Shown: positions 1 to 10,638, counted from the stretch's first letter. The stretch is 64,000 nucleotides of DNA from Breoghania sp. (GCF_030066895.1 NZ_JASJAV010000012.1:1-64000), one strand, 5' to 3'. Notes: a model not told the origin generated them from the sequence alone. A program made the numbers and translations.

Positions 1-413
<413 letters not shown>

Positions 414-478
414 GGGAAGTGGGGCGCTTTCGGGAGACGTTTCGGGGAGCGCCCCGCGGATCTTCGCGAGCTTGGGGC

Positions 479-652
479 TCAGCTCTTGGTCTTGATGCCG
501 AGTACCGTATAGAGTGGGCACCAGCCTATCAAGGCGGTGACGAGCGGCACGACGCCGATCCAGCCCACCCATTTCCAGGCGATATCGGCCGAGCCGGCCA
601 GCGCAAAGTCGATGAGCGTGATGTCCACGATGACGCGGTCCGCCGATCCCAT
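479..652 (-). CDS. DUF2892 (YgaP-like) small membrane protein
   Basis: This short minus-strand frame encodes about 57 residues ending WVGWIGVVPLVTALIGWCPL and then YTVLGIKTKS. The two hydrophobic stretches and the GWCPLY motif are typical of DUF2892 proteins, which are inner-membrane proteins of unknown function. The first ATG (650-652) gives MGSADRVIVDITL. The frame stays open upstream, and a strong AAGGAGG site on the minus strand lies before an ACG codon that would give ACG-AGISANMGSADR, so the original start may have been an ATG now read as ACG. The segment VIVDITLID is less hydrophobic than in the family, so the gene may also carry damage. Function unknown. Confidence 0.6.
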   Translation of the reverse strand: MGSADRVIVDITLIDFALAGSADIAWKWVGWIGVVPLVTALIGWCPLYTVLGIKTKS

Positions 653-1030
653 ATTCGCGGAAATTCCTGCCGTGCTTTCAAACTCCTCCTTAGCCGCACG
701 CCAGAATACTGCGACGGCGGCTGTTTGCGGACGCTTTTTCTGCGTCGGAACATGTGGGTTAGATAGGGGATGCGGTTAGGTGGTGCTCCGCACCATATAG
801 ATGAATTCGAATTTTATAATATGAAATCGATACACCTGGAACAGGTTAAAACGTTCATTTTGAAGGAGATTACAATTCTTCTCGAATCCCGTTCGAATTT
901 CCCTCGGCGATGATGAAATTTCTAGCAGGCGTCAAATCGCGCGAAACGCGACGTCGCCTGTGCCATTTCAGAAGCTTGTGCGGGGATAAATCGGAGCCCA
1001 ATTCTTCCCCTACGTTTACCATTGCGCATA

Positions 1031-1051
1031 ATTGTTACATGGAATAACAAT
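1031..1051. promoter_or_regulatory. Perfect inverted repeat, candidate operator before the feruloyl-CoA synthase
   Basis: ATTGTTA (1031-1037) and TAACAAT (1045-1051) form a perfect 7-bp inverted repeat with a 7-bp spacer. It lies about 65 bp before the GTG start of the next gene, in an AT-rich stretch (about 780-1060) that holds no credible ORF. Spacing and symmetry suit a dimeric repressor such as a TetR, MarR or LacI family member. No regulator gene is adjacent. The rest of 653-1115 holds nothing else I can identify. Confidence 0.45.
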
Positions 1052-1115
1052 ATTGGGACGACGGGCGGGAGGAGCCGGATCCGTCGATATATGGACGCCA
1101 AGCAGGGAGGGCGAC

Positions 1116-2941
1116 GTGTCCAGGGCATTTCAAGCCATTGCCGAGCCGGAATTCCGGCTCGATGCCTATCGCGCTGTCGATCTGGCCGTATCCGGAAAAG
1201 CTGACTGAGCGGCTCGATCATTGGGCCGAAATCGCACCCGATCGCACTTTCATCGTGATGCGCGACAAGGCGCAGGCCGGGGCGTGGCGCGAGGTGTCCT
1301 ATGCCGAGACGCGCGCCGTGGTGCGGCGCATCGCGTAAGGGCTGATCAACCGTAATTTAAGTGCCGATCGGCCGGTCGCTATCCTGTCCGGCAACGATAT
1401 CGAGCATGCGCTGCTCGGGCTCGCCTGCCTTTATGCCGGGGTGCCTTACGCGCCGATTTTTCCTTCCTATTCAACGTTTTCGACCGATCACGCGAGGCTG
1501 CGCCATATCATCAATCTGCTGACGCCGGGGCTCGTCTTCGCTGCCTATGGGACGCGGTTTGCCGGTGCGATCGAGGCCGTGGTGCCGCCGGATGCGGAGG
1601 TGGTCGTCACCGAAAATCCGCAGCGCGGTCGCGAGACTACGCTGTTCGCAGCACTCACCGAAACTTCCGAGAGTGCAGCCGTCGATGCCACGCATGCGGT
1701 GGTCGGACTCGATACGATCGCCAAGTTCCTGTTCACCTCCGGTTCCACCGGGTTGCCGAAAGGCGTCATCAACACCCAGCGCGTGCTCACCTCCAATCAG
1801 GTGATGCTGAATACGGTTCTGGCCTTTCTGAAGGGCGAGCCGCTCGTCATCGTCGACTGGCTGCCCTGGAACCACACCTTCGGCGGCAATCACAATGTGG
1901 GGCTGGTGCTGTTCAACGGCGGCACGGCTCTATATCGACGAAGGCAAGCCGATGCCCGGCGGCATCGAGGAAACAGTCCGCAACCTGCGCGAGATCTCGC
2001 CCCACGGTCTATTTCAACGTGCCGAAGGGCTACGAGGCGCTGGTGCCGTACCTGGAGGCGGAGCCGGATCTGAGGGAGAAATTCTTCGCCCGACTGAAGC
2101 TCAATTTTTTTGCCGGTGCCCGGCTTTCCGAGCCGGTGTGGAATGCGCTCGATGAAATCGCGATTGCTGCCGCGAGACGGGCAAGAAGATCGTCATGCTG
2201 ACGGGGCTTGGAGCAACGGAAAGCGCGCCGTTTGCGCTGTCGTGCTCGCCGGAGACGACAGCGTCGGGCCGTGTCGGCATGCTTGTGCCGGGGCTGGAAC
2301 TGAAGCTTGCCCCTGTTAACGGCAAGCTGGAGGCCCGGCTCAAGGGCCCCAACATCACGTCCGGCTACTGGCGCGATACCGTCAACACAACCAAGGCCTT
2401 CGATGAGGAAGGCTTCTACAGGCTGGGCGATGCGCTGAAATTCGTCGACCCGGCGCGCCCCGATCTGGGCTTCTTCTTCGATGGTCGCGTGGCGGAGGAA
2501 TTCAAGCTGGCGATCGGCACGTGGGTCAGCGTGGGGCCGCTGCGAGCGAACTTTCTCAATCACTTTTCCCCTTATGCGCGCGACGTGGTGATCGCCGGGC
2601 TCAACCGGGATGGCGTGACCGCGATGGTCTTTCCCGATCTCGAGGCCTGTCGGCGTCTGGCGAGCGATCTGGGGCGCGATGCGAGCGCGGCGGATGTCCT
2701 GCGCCATCCGCATCTATGATCGGAATTCACATTCCTGCTGAAGGCCATGGTGGCAGAGGCGACGGGCTTGTCTAACCGGATCAAGCGACTGATGACCTGG
2801 AGGAGTCGCCGTTCATCGATGCGGGCGAGGTGACCGACAAGGGGTTCGATCAATCAGCGCGCTGTTCTGGCGACACGCACGGCGCTGGTGGAGGAGCTCT
2901 ACGAGGAGCCATGCCCGGCGCATTTAATCGAGATCGGGTGA
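1116..2941 (+). pseudogene. fcs: Feruloyl-CoA synthase (AMP-forming), heavily disrupted
   Basis: Fcs activates ferulate and related hydroxycinnamates to CoA esters. The start is GTG 1116-1118, with AGGGAGG at 1104-1110. The N-terminus VSRAFQAIAEPEFRLDAYRA, the adenylate-forming motif LFTSGSTGLPKG, the segment LTGLGATESAPFAL and the C-terminal INQRAVLATRTALVEELY all match the feruloyl-CoA synthase branch of the ANL superfamily (about 610-620 aa). The gene cannot be translated as one chain. There are frameshifts near 1190, 1926, 2001, 2170, 2800 and 2855, TAA at 1336-1338 (family Gln) and TGA at 2717-2719. This is the most decayed long gene in the window. The thiolase that follows suggests a former hydroxycinnamate or fatty-acyl degradation unit. 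Confidence 0.8.
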
Positions 2942-2973
2942 GGGGGGAGAGATCGGCGGTTTTCCGAATGTTG

Positions 2974-3073
2974 TCATCCCCGCGAAGGCGGGGATCCAGC
3001 ATTCCAGAGACGGGTCAGTTGTGCACGATAACCGCTCCCTGTGGTTACTGGATTCCCGCCTGCGCGGGGATGA
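2974..3073. repeat. Dispersed palindromic element, family I
   Basis: A 26-bp arm starting TCATCCCCGCGAAGG (2974-2999) is answered by a near-complementary arm ending GCGCGGGGATGA (3048-3073), enclosing about 48 bp. The inner text CTGTGGTTACTGG recurs in the copy at 50623-50722, so these are copies of one element rather than chance hairpins. It fills the gap between the feruloyl-CoA synthase and thiolase genes. Confidence 0.8.
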
Positions 3074-3163
3074 TAATCGAGGGGAGGGCGAGGTCCCCTT
3101 CCCGAAGCGACATTCGAGTTAGGACGACCGGCACGGAAAGCCGGAGAGTTTGAGGAGATACCG

Positions 3164-4397
3164 ATGGCCGCAGGCTTTTGTCCCACCTTTTCCGATGCCT
3201 GGCTGCTTGACGGGGCGCGCACGCCGTTTGTCGACTATAACGGCGCGCTGGGGCTGATCTCGCCGATCGATCTCGGCATCAAGGCGGGCCGGGCAGCTCT
3301 TAAGAAGAGCGGCATCGATTCGGCCGATAGTCGGCACGGTCGTTTGCGGCAATATGGCTCAGGCGAGCTATGACGTCTACATGCTGCCGCGCCATGTGGG
3401 GCTTTATTCCGGCGTGCCGCAGGACGTGCCCGCCCATCTGGTGCAGCGCGTGTGCGGTACCGGGATCGAGGTGGTGATGCAGGCCGCCGATACCGTCTCG
3501 CTGGGTCGGGCCAATGCCGCCTTGTGCGTGGGCGCGGAATCGATGAGTCGCAATCCGATTGCCGACTATACTCATTACGGCGGCTTCCGCATGGGTCAGG
3601 TGGAGTTCAAGGACTTCCTGTGGGAGGCGTTGCTCGATCCCTCCTGCTCCTGCACCATGGGAGATACGGCGGAAAATCTCACCAAGCGCTACCAGATCAC
3701 CCGTGAGGAGGTGGATCGCTTCGCCGCGCGCTCGTTCAAGCGGGCGGTTGCTGCACGCGACGCCGGTTTCTTCGATGGCGAGATCGTCCCGGTGGCCTCG
3801 GAGCTCTTCGCGCTGGAAGGCTACAATGATCGCGGCATCAAGCTGCCGCGCAAGGTCGAGGCGGTGGAGGGCGACAGCCATGTCCGTCCTTCGCCGCTGG
3901 AGGTGTTGACCAAGATCCGTTTGGCCTTCGGGGGCGTGCAGACGGGCGGCAATTCGTCGGCCGTGGTCGACGGGGCCGCGGGCACGATCGTGTGTTCGGG
4001 CGATTATGCGAAGAAGGCCGGCAAGGTGTCGTTGGCGCGAATCGTCGCCGGGGTCTCGGTCGGCGTGCCGCCGGAGATCATGGACATCGGTCTGGCGCCC
4101 GCCATCTCGCGGCTGTCGGAACTTACCGGCGTGCCGATCTCCGAGATCGACCGGATCGAGATCAACGAGACCTTCGGTGCGCAGATTCTCGCTTGCATCC
4201 GGGAACTGGGGCTCGATGAGGACTGCGTCAACGTCAATGGCGGGGCGATTGCCATAGGCCATCCGCTGGGGGCGGCGGGCGTTCGCCTGTCGCTCACCGT
4301 GGCGCGCGAGCTGAAGCGCTACGGCGTGGCCTCGGCCTGCATCGGCGGCGGGCAGGGGATCGCGCTTCTGGTCGAGAACACGGCGGCGGTGAACTGA
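3164..4397 (+). pseudogene. Thiolase (acetyl-CoA acyltransferase), one frameshift
   Basis: This is a degradative or biosynthetic beta-ketothiolase. The start ATG at 3164 has GAGGA about 8 bp upstream. The nucleophilic Cys region reads VQRVCGTGIEVV, the catalytic His region INETFGAQ...GGAIAIGHPLGAAGVR, and the second Cys lies in SACIGGGQG. Length is about 410 codons, normal for the family. A single shift near 3335 separates the first 56 codons (ending GIDSAD) from the rest (VGTVVCGNMAQASYD). One extra or two missing bases would restore it, so this gene is broken or mis-sequenced only once. It follows the broken feruloyl-CoA synthase gene in the same direction, separated by a palindromic repeat. 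Confidence 0.85.
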
Positions 4398-4461
4398 TTG
4401 CCGCTTGCCCGAAGCGTGCCGCGCCCTGACACTGCGCATCCAACGTGGGAGGACACATTGC

Positions 4462-4863
4462 ATGCGTATCGAGGGTGGGTGCCATTGCGGTGCAATTACC
4501 TTTGAAGTGGACGTGGATCCGGAGAAGGTCTACGTCTGCAACTGCACCGACTGTCAGGTCCTGAGCGGATCGCCCTACCGGATCGTCGTGCCGGCGGAGG
4601 TAGCGAAGGTGCGGCTTTCGGCTAAGCCGAAGATCTACATGAAAACTGCGCAGAGCGGGCGATCGCGGCAGCAGGCCTTCTGTGCCGATTGCGGCACGCC
4701 GATCTATTCGCGCGGTGTGGGCGAGGACGAGGGTCGGCTGGCTCTTCGCTGGGGCACCATCAGGCAGTGCGAGGAACTCAAACCCGTGCGTCGGGCCCGG
4801 TGTCGCTCCTCCCCGTCATGGATTGGCGAGGTGAACGATCTTCCCGCAAGCGAGACCGCGTGA
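4462..4863 (+). CDS. GFA (glutathione-dependent formaldehyde-activating-like) family protein
   Basis: The 133-residue product begins MRIEGGCHCGAITFEVD and has the family's Zn-binding cysteines in CHCG, YVCNCTDCQVLSG and CADCGTPIY, spaced as in the Mss4-like GFA/CENP-V fold. The ATG at 4462 follows GGGAGGA at 4448-4454. A longer in-frame start at 4405 lacks family similarity. The gene is intact. Members of this family are widespread and most have no proven substrate; only a few act on the S-hydroxymethyl-glutathione adduct, so no specific role is claimed. Confidence 0.85.
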   Translation: MRIEGGCHCGAITFEVDVDPEKVYVCNCTDCQVLSGSPYRIVVPAEVAKVRLSAKPKIYMKTAQSGRSRQQAFCADCGTPIYSRGVGEDEGRLALRWGTIRQCEELKPVRRARCRSSPSWIGEVNDLPASETA

Positions 4864-4957
4864 GCGCGACGTGTCGCGAAGGATCTGACAGGGCCGGATA
4901 CGAAAACGGGCGCCTTAGGCGTCTATTGTTTCTCATTCCATCGATGCCTTCGCGGCC

Positions 4958-5589
4958 TTAAGCGGTCTGCGGCATCGGGCGGATGAATTCCATCAACACC
5001 CGATAGGGCACCAGCAGCGTCAGGGACACGGTCATCTTGACCGAGAAGTCGCCGATCGCCCAGAAGATCCAGCGCGGGGCCTCAAGCAAGAAAAGGCCCA
5101 GGAGCGGCGCCTGACCGGCGGCGAAAGCGTCGCCATGGCCGAGGAAGGCGAAGGCCACGCCGAAAAACACCACCGTATCCAGGATCGAGCCGAGCAGGGA
5201 GGAGGTTAACGGCGCCTTCCACCAGCTCAAACGGCGCAGCCGGTCGAAAACGAAGATGTCCAGCATCTGCGCCACCAGGAAGGCGGACCCGGACGCCAGC
5301 GCAATGCGCGGATCCGACAGCGCCACCGACAGGATGACCGCCACGCAGAAACCGACGAACACGATCCGGCGCGCAGCCGAAGGCCTGAAACGGCGGTTGG
5401 TGAGATCGGTCACCAGGAAGGCGGCCGGATAGGTAAAGGCGCCCCAGGTCAGCAGATCAGCCAGGTCGTAGCTGCCGATCGTCACCTGGAAGGGATACTG
5501 GACTAGGATGTTGGAGGCGGCACGACAACGGCCATCGCTGCGACGTCGAGCGCCAGGAAGCGGGCCGAGAAAGGTTGTGTCGGGGACAT
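4958..5589 (-). pseudogene. yhhQ: Queuosine precursor transporter (VUT family), one frameshift
   Basis: VUT/YhhQ proteins are about 210-residue, multi-pass inner-membrane importers of preQ0/preQ1 for queuosine tRNA modification. Matching segments include ASNILVQYPFQ, DLLTWGAFTYPAAFLVTDLT and FFGVAFAFLG. The likely start is the ATG at 5587-5589, giving MSPTQPFSARFLALDVAAMAVVV; one base must be restored near 5517-5525 (GTCGT-GCC) to join it to ASNILVQYP. An upstream open frame from 5674 gives non-homologous sequence and is not the start. The rest is intact. Confidence 0.75.
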
Positions 5590-5624
5590 GGGAGCCTACC
5601 TTCGTCAGAACACACAGATACAGT

Positions 5625-5648
5625 GGGCGCCCTGACAAGAAGGCGCCC
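5625..5648 (-). terminator. Hairpin between rpmB and yhhQ
   Basis: GGGCGCC (5625-5631) and GGCGCCC (5642-5648) form a perfect 7-bp stem with a 10-nt loop, just downstream of rpmB on the minus strand. There is no U-run, so it could be a weak or factor-assisted terminator or just an mRNA-stabilising hairpin. Confidence 0.35.
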
Positions 5649-5726
5649 GCCGTATCGCGAATCCTAGAATTCAAGCCGGAAATGTAAGCCGAGCAACGTC
5701 GCGTGATGCGCCGTCGGCATCCGGGC

Positions 5727-6020
5727 TCAGGCCGAGGCAGCCTGCTGCTTGCGCTTGATCTCGCGCTTTAGCTGAGCGGCCTTCAGCGACAGAGCTTCGG
5801 TCTTGGCCTTGCCCAGGAACGCGTCGAGACCGCCGCGATGCTCCACCGAACGCAGTGCGTGAGCGGAAATACGCAGGCTGAACGAACGACCGAGCGTGTC
5901 GCTGATGAGCGTGACGTTGCACAGGTTCGGCAAGAAGCGGCGACGCGACCTGTTGTTCGCGTGGCTGACATTGTTGCCGGTCAACACGCCCTTGCCGGTG
6001 AGTTCGCACCGTCGGGCCAT
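5727..6020 (-). CDS. rpmB: 50S ribosomal protein L28
   Basis: The 97-residue basic protein starts [20 protein letters not shown] and continues [15 protein letters not shown] and [16 protein letters not shown], the standard alphaproteobacterial L28 sequence and length. L28 sits at the base of the 50S subunit. The frame is intact and the conserved positions are undamaged, in contrast to its neighbours. The region 6021-6435 upstream, between this gene and the divergent DUF3108 gene, has no ORF I can support and presumably contains both promoters. Confidence 0.97.
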   Translation of the reverse strand: MARRCELTGKGVLTGNNVSHANNRSRRRFLPNLCNVTLISDTLGRSFSLRISAHALRSVEHRGGLDAFLGKAKTEALSLKAAQLKREIKRKQQAASA

Positions 6021-6435
6021 GGGAACACCCTTTCTTAATTAACGCTCGAAGTCGCCTGCGCGACTCACAAACACCTCGTCGAGGCCGAAGAATGCAGCCG
6101 ATGGTCCAGGCCCCGGAGTGGTCGCTCTCGTCCATAGTGGACGAGTGGAGTGAGTGGTAAAAGGCAGAGGTCCACCCCGCCGGGAACTCTCCTCAAGAGT
6201 AGTGAGGTCCCCCCGTGGCGTCAAGGCCGAATGAGCGAGAGAGGCGGATTCCGACATTCGGGCGTTTCTTCTCGTCTTGTTAAGGTTCCAGTTACCATGA
6301 TGCGAAACAATCGTCCCTTCACGGATTGCGTCCCTGATGGCTCATGGGACTCGCCTTTGTGGTTAATGGCTATTCCGTAAATTTCGCGGAACGGGTACTC
6401 TGAACAGACGCCCCTTCCGTTCGGAGGTTTCGAGC

Positions 6436-7303
6436 GTGTTCAGGAAGTTCGGTCGGTTTCCTTTCCTCGGTGTTGCGAGCGCACTGCCGGGGCTTGTCTG
6501 CGTGCTCGGGCTCTGGATGGTGCTGGGAACGCCAGCCGATGTCGCGCCGCGCGGAACCCGGCTTGGCGCGATCTACGACATTTACTTTTCCGGTCTGAAC
6601 CTTTGCCAAGGGGACGCTGTCGGTGGACCTCAATGGCAATGCCTACGATGCGCGGGTGGGCTTCCGCACGTCGGGCATCGTCAGGCTTTTCGTGGCCTTC
6701 AAATCGAATGCGGAGAGCAAAGGGCAGCTGAACGGCGCCCACGTGATTCCGACCAAATATTCCATGATCGCGGAGGAGGCGGAGGTATCCTCGCGGGTGT
6801 CCATGGACATGGGACGCGGGCGGGTGTGCGATTTCGCGGTGATCCCGCATCTGAAAAAGCGGCCCGATCGCATTCCCGTCACCCAGCCCCATCGTTCCGA
6901 CGTGGTCGATCATCTGTCGGCGGCATTGATGCCGATGGCGCGCGGGCGGGGCGAGCTGTCGGCCGATGCCTGCGACCGGCGGATTCCGATCTTCGACGGT
7001 TGGCAGCGCTATGACGTGCAGCTCTCCTACCGGCGCATCGAGAACGTGTCCGGGCACGGCTATGACGGGCCGGTGGTGGTGTGCGGTGCGCGCTAGATCC
7101 CGGTCGCCGGGCATCGTCCGAACAAGCGTTCGGTTCAGTACATGGCCGCGAACAAGCATATCGAGATCTGGCTGGCGCCCGTTGCCGATACCACGTTGCT
7201 CGTGCCTTATCGCATTTCACTCAGGACCATGAGCGGCGATATCGTGGTGAGTGCGCGTCAGTTGACGATGCGCGAACGCGAACGCCAGCAGTCAGTGCGC
7301 TGA
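6436..7303 (+). pseudogene. DUF3108 domain-containing secreted protein, frameshift and TAG
   Basis: An N-terminal hydrophobic segment (FLGVASALPGLVCVLGLWMV) suggests export. The rest resembles the DUF3108 family (about 280 aa, periplasmic, function unknown): LGAIYDIYFSGL, LNGNAYDARVGFRTSGIV, YDVQLSYRRIENV, GHRPNKRSVQYMA and IEIWLAPV. An extra T near 6603 shifts the frame (GLNL to AKGTLSVDL), and TAG at 7094-7096 interrupts CGAR*IPVAGHRP where the family has an aromatic residue. The true end is TGA 7301-7303. Between 7304 and 7554 I see no convincing gene; a minus-strand frame ending near 7370 is only weakly protein-like. Confidence 0.7.
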
Positions 7304-7554
7304 AGAATCGCAGGGACGGCCGCGCCCACACGTATGCCGCGTCCTTCCACGCCTTTGTTTCACGCGACGTTACGGAACTTGAATCCCGTTCTTAATCGTT
7401 TCACGCACTTGCCTTACCTGGTCGCTTGACAGATATGGATAGTGCGGCCAGTGTTGCGCCGCGTTGAGGTGCCTGCCCTCGATCGCATATGTCGGCCGAA
7501 GACGGGCATCGGCATGTGCCGCAAAGTGCTGACCTTCCACGAGCGGAAAATGTG

Positions 7555-8508
7555 ATGCGTAGCTATCTGGAATTCGAAAAACCGGTCGCCGATCTCGAAG
7601 GTAAGGTCCAGGAGTTACGCACGATGAGCGGAAATGACGCCGCCGTCGATGTGGATGAAGAAATTTCCCATCTTGAGTCGAAGGCCAACCAGGCACTCAA
7701 GGACATCTACGCCAAGCTGACCCCCTGGCAGAAGGCATTGGTCGCGCGTCATCCCGACAGGTCGCATGCCGCGGACTACATTGACCATCTGATCGAGGAC
7801 TTCACGCCGCTGGCGGGTGATCGCAAGTATGCCGAGGATGCGGCGGTAGTGACCGGCATCGGCCGGTTCCGCGGGCGGCGGGTGGCCATCATCGGTCAGG
7901 AAAAGGGCCACGACACGCAGTCGCGGCTGAAGCACAATTTCGGCATGGCGCGGCCGGAAGGCTACCGCAAGGCGGTGCGCATCATGGAAATGGCCGACCG
8001 GTTCGGCCTGTCCGTCATCTCCTTCGTCGATACTGCCGGCGCCTATCCCGGCATCGGCGCGGAGGAACGCGGCCAGGCGGAGGCGATCGCGCGTTCCACC
8101 GAGGCATGCTTGAAGCTCGGCGTTCCCAATGCGGCGCTGATCATCGGTGAGGGCGGCTCGGGCGGAGCCATCGCCATCGCCACGGCCAACCGCGTCATCA
8201 TGATGGAACATTCCATCTACTCGGTGATCTCGCCGGAAGGGGCGGCCTCGATCCTGTGGCGCGACAGCGCGCGGGCTCAGGATGCTGCGGCCAACATGAA
8301 GATCACCGCCCAGGACCTCAGCAAGCTGGGCGTCATCGACGAGATCGTGCCCGAGCCCATGGGCGGCGCCCATCGCGACCCGGAAAAGGCGATCGGCAGT
8401 GCGGGCGATGCGCTTGAGCGCGCGCTTGGCGCATTCGACGGCCAGTCGGCCGATGCGGTCCGCCGCCAGCGTCACGAAAAGTTCCTGGTTATCGGCCGGA
8501 ACCTCTGA
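7555..8508 (+). CDS. accA: Acetyl-CoA carboxylase, carboxyltransferase subunit alpha
   Basis: The 317-residue protein begins MRSYLEFEKPVADLEGKVQE, the usual AccA N-terminus. AccA with AccD transfers the carboxyl group from biotin to acetyl-CoA in the first committed step of fatty acid synthesis. Clear family blocks are FVDTAGAYPGIGAEERGQ, LIIGEGGSGGAIAIA and YSVISPEGAASILW. The ATG at 7555 is chosen because the longer in-frame extension from 7489 has no family similarity. The frame is intact and all signature residues are present. Confidence 0.97.
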   Translation: MRSYLEFEKPVADLEGKVQELRTMSGNDAAVDVDEEISHLESKANQALKDIYAKLTPWQKALVARHPDRSHAADYIDHLIEDFTPLAGDRKYAEDAAVVTGIGRFRGRRVAIIGQEKGHDTQSRLKHNFGMARPEGYRKAVRIMEMADRFGLSVISFVDTAGAYPGIGAEERGQAEAIARSTEACLKLGVPNAALIIGEGGSGGAIAIATANRVIMMEHSIYSVISPEGAASILWRDSARAQDAAANMKITAQDLSKLGVIDEIVPEPMGGAHRDPEKAIGSAGDALERALGAFDGQSADAVRRQRHEKFLVIGRNL

Positions 8509-8716
8509 ACCGTCATCATATCGCCGGATTCAAATTCGATTGAGCTTGCATGGCGGGTTGTGCCTTGCGGGACGGGAGCGCGTGCGTCTACGTTTCCGGT
8601 GCCGCTGGGATGCCGCAAGGCGAGGAGAAGGGCCGTTTTATCCGGGATTTCCGTCGGTTGCGGAAAGTCGGATATGGCGTCGTCGACGGGAGCGGACTAA
8701 TTTTCCCGGGCCTGTA

Positions 8717-8733
8717 AACCTTTGCGAAAGGTT
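8717..8733. promoter_or_regulatory. 17-bp palindrome in the accA-to-lipoprotein gap
   Basis: AACCTTT (8717-8723), GCG, AAAGGTT (8727-8733) is a perfect palindrome about 185 bp before the next gene and is embedded in GTAAACC...GGTTAACGG. The flanking GGTTAA half resembles part of a CtrA-type half site, but the spacing is not the classical one. The rest of 8509-8916 holds no credible ORF. Confidence 0.3.
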
Positions 8734-8916
8734 AACGGAATACATTTTACCTGTTCCCGCAGTGCCGCCGCAGCGATGAACGCGCGGCGCGACGGCCTGC
8801 CTGAGGCAGGACGTGGGTGCCGGAATTGGGGACCGGCAGACGAGCGGTGAACGGTCAGCATGGACGGGGCCTGCAGCCTGAAGAGCGCGGGCGTCGGCGA
8901 GTATTGAGGTGGACAC

Positions 8917-10391
8917 ATGTCTGCTTGTGACGGGTTTCGCAAGGCTGGCGCACAGGGTCTGCACCGCGCGCGGAATCACGATCTGAATCGCGCCTTGAGC
9001 GGGCATGCGCATTTCGCCATCTGCCGGTTTCGCGACCGGATCAGATCGGTTGCGCGCTGGGGCCTGATCGCGGCAGGGCTTGTGGCGCTGGCGGGCTGCC
9101 AGGCGGATGAACTCGGCTACGGCGCCAAGGCGGAACGCCCTCTTTCCCATGCGATCAAGGCCGAGATGCAGGCCAAGAACATGAAGGCGTCCGGCCCGAT
9201 ATTGGTTCGCCTTTTCAAGGAAGAATCGAAACTGGAAGTGTGGAAGCAAACCAAGACCGGCCGCTACGCGCTGTTGAAGGGCTACGATATCTGCAAGTGG
9301 TCGGGAAAGCTCGGCCCAAAGAAGAAGGAAGGCGACCGTCAGGCGCCGGAGGGCTTCTATACGATCCGCCCGGCGCAGATGAACCCGAATTCCTCCTATC
9401 ACCTGTCCTTCAACACCGGCTTTCCCAATGCCTATGACCGTTCGCTCGGGCGCACCGGCTCCAATCTGATGGTGCACGGGGCGTGTTCGTCGCGCGGCTG
9501 CTACGCCATGACCGACGAACAGATCCAGGAGATCTATTCGCTGGCGCGCGAGGCGTTTCGCGGCGGTCAGCGGGACTTTCAGCTCGAGGCCTTTCCCTTC
9601 CGCATGACGGCGGAGAACATGGCCAAGCACGCCAACGACGAGAACATGCCCTTCTGGCGCGTGCTGAAGCGCGGATACGACCACTTCGCGATCACCCATA
9701 TTCCGCCCAAGGTCGACGTGTGTGACCGGCGTTATGTGTTCGATGCCCAGCCGGAGGAAAGCGACGCCCGTTTCGATGCCACCCGTGCCTGCCCGGCCTA
9801 TGAGGTGCCGGAGCCGCTGCGCGTGGCGGTGGCGGCCAAGGAAAAGGCCGACGACCAGAAGATGGCGGAAATCGTTGCCCAGCTTGCGGCGCGGCGCGGG
9901 CGCGAGGAAGAGTGGAAGGACGGCGACACGTCGATCGCCAAGTTGTTCGGTCCGGGTAACGAGGCCGGTGAGGAAGCGCGCGGAGAAAAGGTCGATACGA
10001 CCGGGTCCGTGCTTTCCTACGCGACGCCCGACGGCACACCCGCACCGGGCGCCCCGGTGCCTGCGGGCAATCCGCAGCGGGTGAGCAGTTCCAAGGCTGA
10101 TGAGGGCAGCGGGTTCTTCTCCAATCTCTTCATGGGCAAGGATCGTGCGGCATCTCCTGTGGCGCCTGCTTCCGAGCGCCCCGAGGGGGCTCAGATGCCG
10201 AAGGCCGCGGTCGGGCCCGGTGCAGGACAACGAAGCGGTCGCGCAAGCGAATGCCGACGCCACTCCGACGGCCCTTGCCCAAGAAAGCGGAGACCGGCGA
10301 GGAGACGAAGGACAGTGCCGAGGAAGGCACCGGCTCCAAGGTCTCCAAAATGGTTTCGCGCTGGTTCAGCTTCGGCAAATCCGCCGATTGA
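8917..10391 (+). pseudogene. L,D-transpeptidase (YkuD-like) lipoprotein, C-terminal frameshifts
   Basis: The protein has a lipobox (GLIAAGLVALAGC) and then a murein L,D-transpeptidase-like domain with the catalytic HGxxxSxGC motif seen as LMVHGACSSRGCYAMTD. Such proteins crosslink or anchor peptidoglycan in the periplasm. After the domain comes an Ala/Glu/Lys-rich tail. The first about 425 codons are one open frame. Two shifts near 10215 and 10275 are needed to reach the plausible C-terminus KVSKMVSRWFSFGKSAD (TGA 10389-10391); the uncorrected frame runs on to 10533 with Arg-rich, non-protein-like sequence. The catalytic domain is therefore intact and only the tail is affected. The start is uncertain; a GTG nearer the lipobox is possible. 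Confidence 0.7.
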
Positions 10392-10617
10392 GGTGGTGCG
10401 CGTTGTTCTGATTTTTTTTGAGGATTTCTTGCGTTCGGGGCGTGGTGTGGGGCCTTTGGGGCCCGGCTGCGAGCGGCTTGGTATCGGTTTTGGTGGGGCC
10501 CATCCCCGCGACTTTTCGCATTCTGTTGCTTGAGGGCATGTCCCCGAGCTCCACGCCGCCACGATCCCCCATTCCTGCCCTCAACCCACGAATTTCCCTC
10601 TCATACACTTTCTCAGT

Positions 10618-10638
10618 TGCAAACGATTTGCATTTGCA
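10618..10638. promoter_or_regulatory. Mur/Fur-type metal box before the Mn transporter
   Basis: TGCAAA (10618-10623), CGA, TTTGCA (10627-10632) is a perfect dyad, followed at once by another TTTGCA (10633-10638). It resembles the TGCAAA-type sites of the rhizobial manganese regulator Mur, a Fur-family protein, before sitABCD. It lies about 90 bp upstream of the first transporter gene, in an AT-rich segment with TAATGT and TAAAGT hexamers that could be a -10 element. The remainder of 10392-10725 has no gene. Confidence 0.6.

Noticed and set aside
2974..3073. CRISPR array from repeated GGGGATGA-type sequences
   Set aside because: Copies are single inverted repeats scattered over 50 kb, not regularly spaced direct repeats with unique spacers, and no cas gene is present.
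5590..5726. preQ1 riboswitch ahead of the queuosine precursor transporter
   Set aside because: The leader between rpmB and yhhQ shows only one short GC hairpin and none of the conserved preQ1-I or preQ1-II core sequences that I know.
8638..10263. 541-codon minus-strand frame over the L,D-transpeptidase lipoprotein gene
   Set aside because: Antisense shadow; the plus strand carries a lipobox and a catalytic HGxxxSxGC motif, the minus frame has no recognisable domain.
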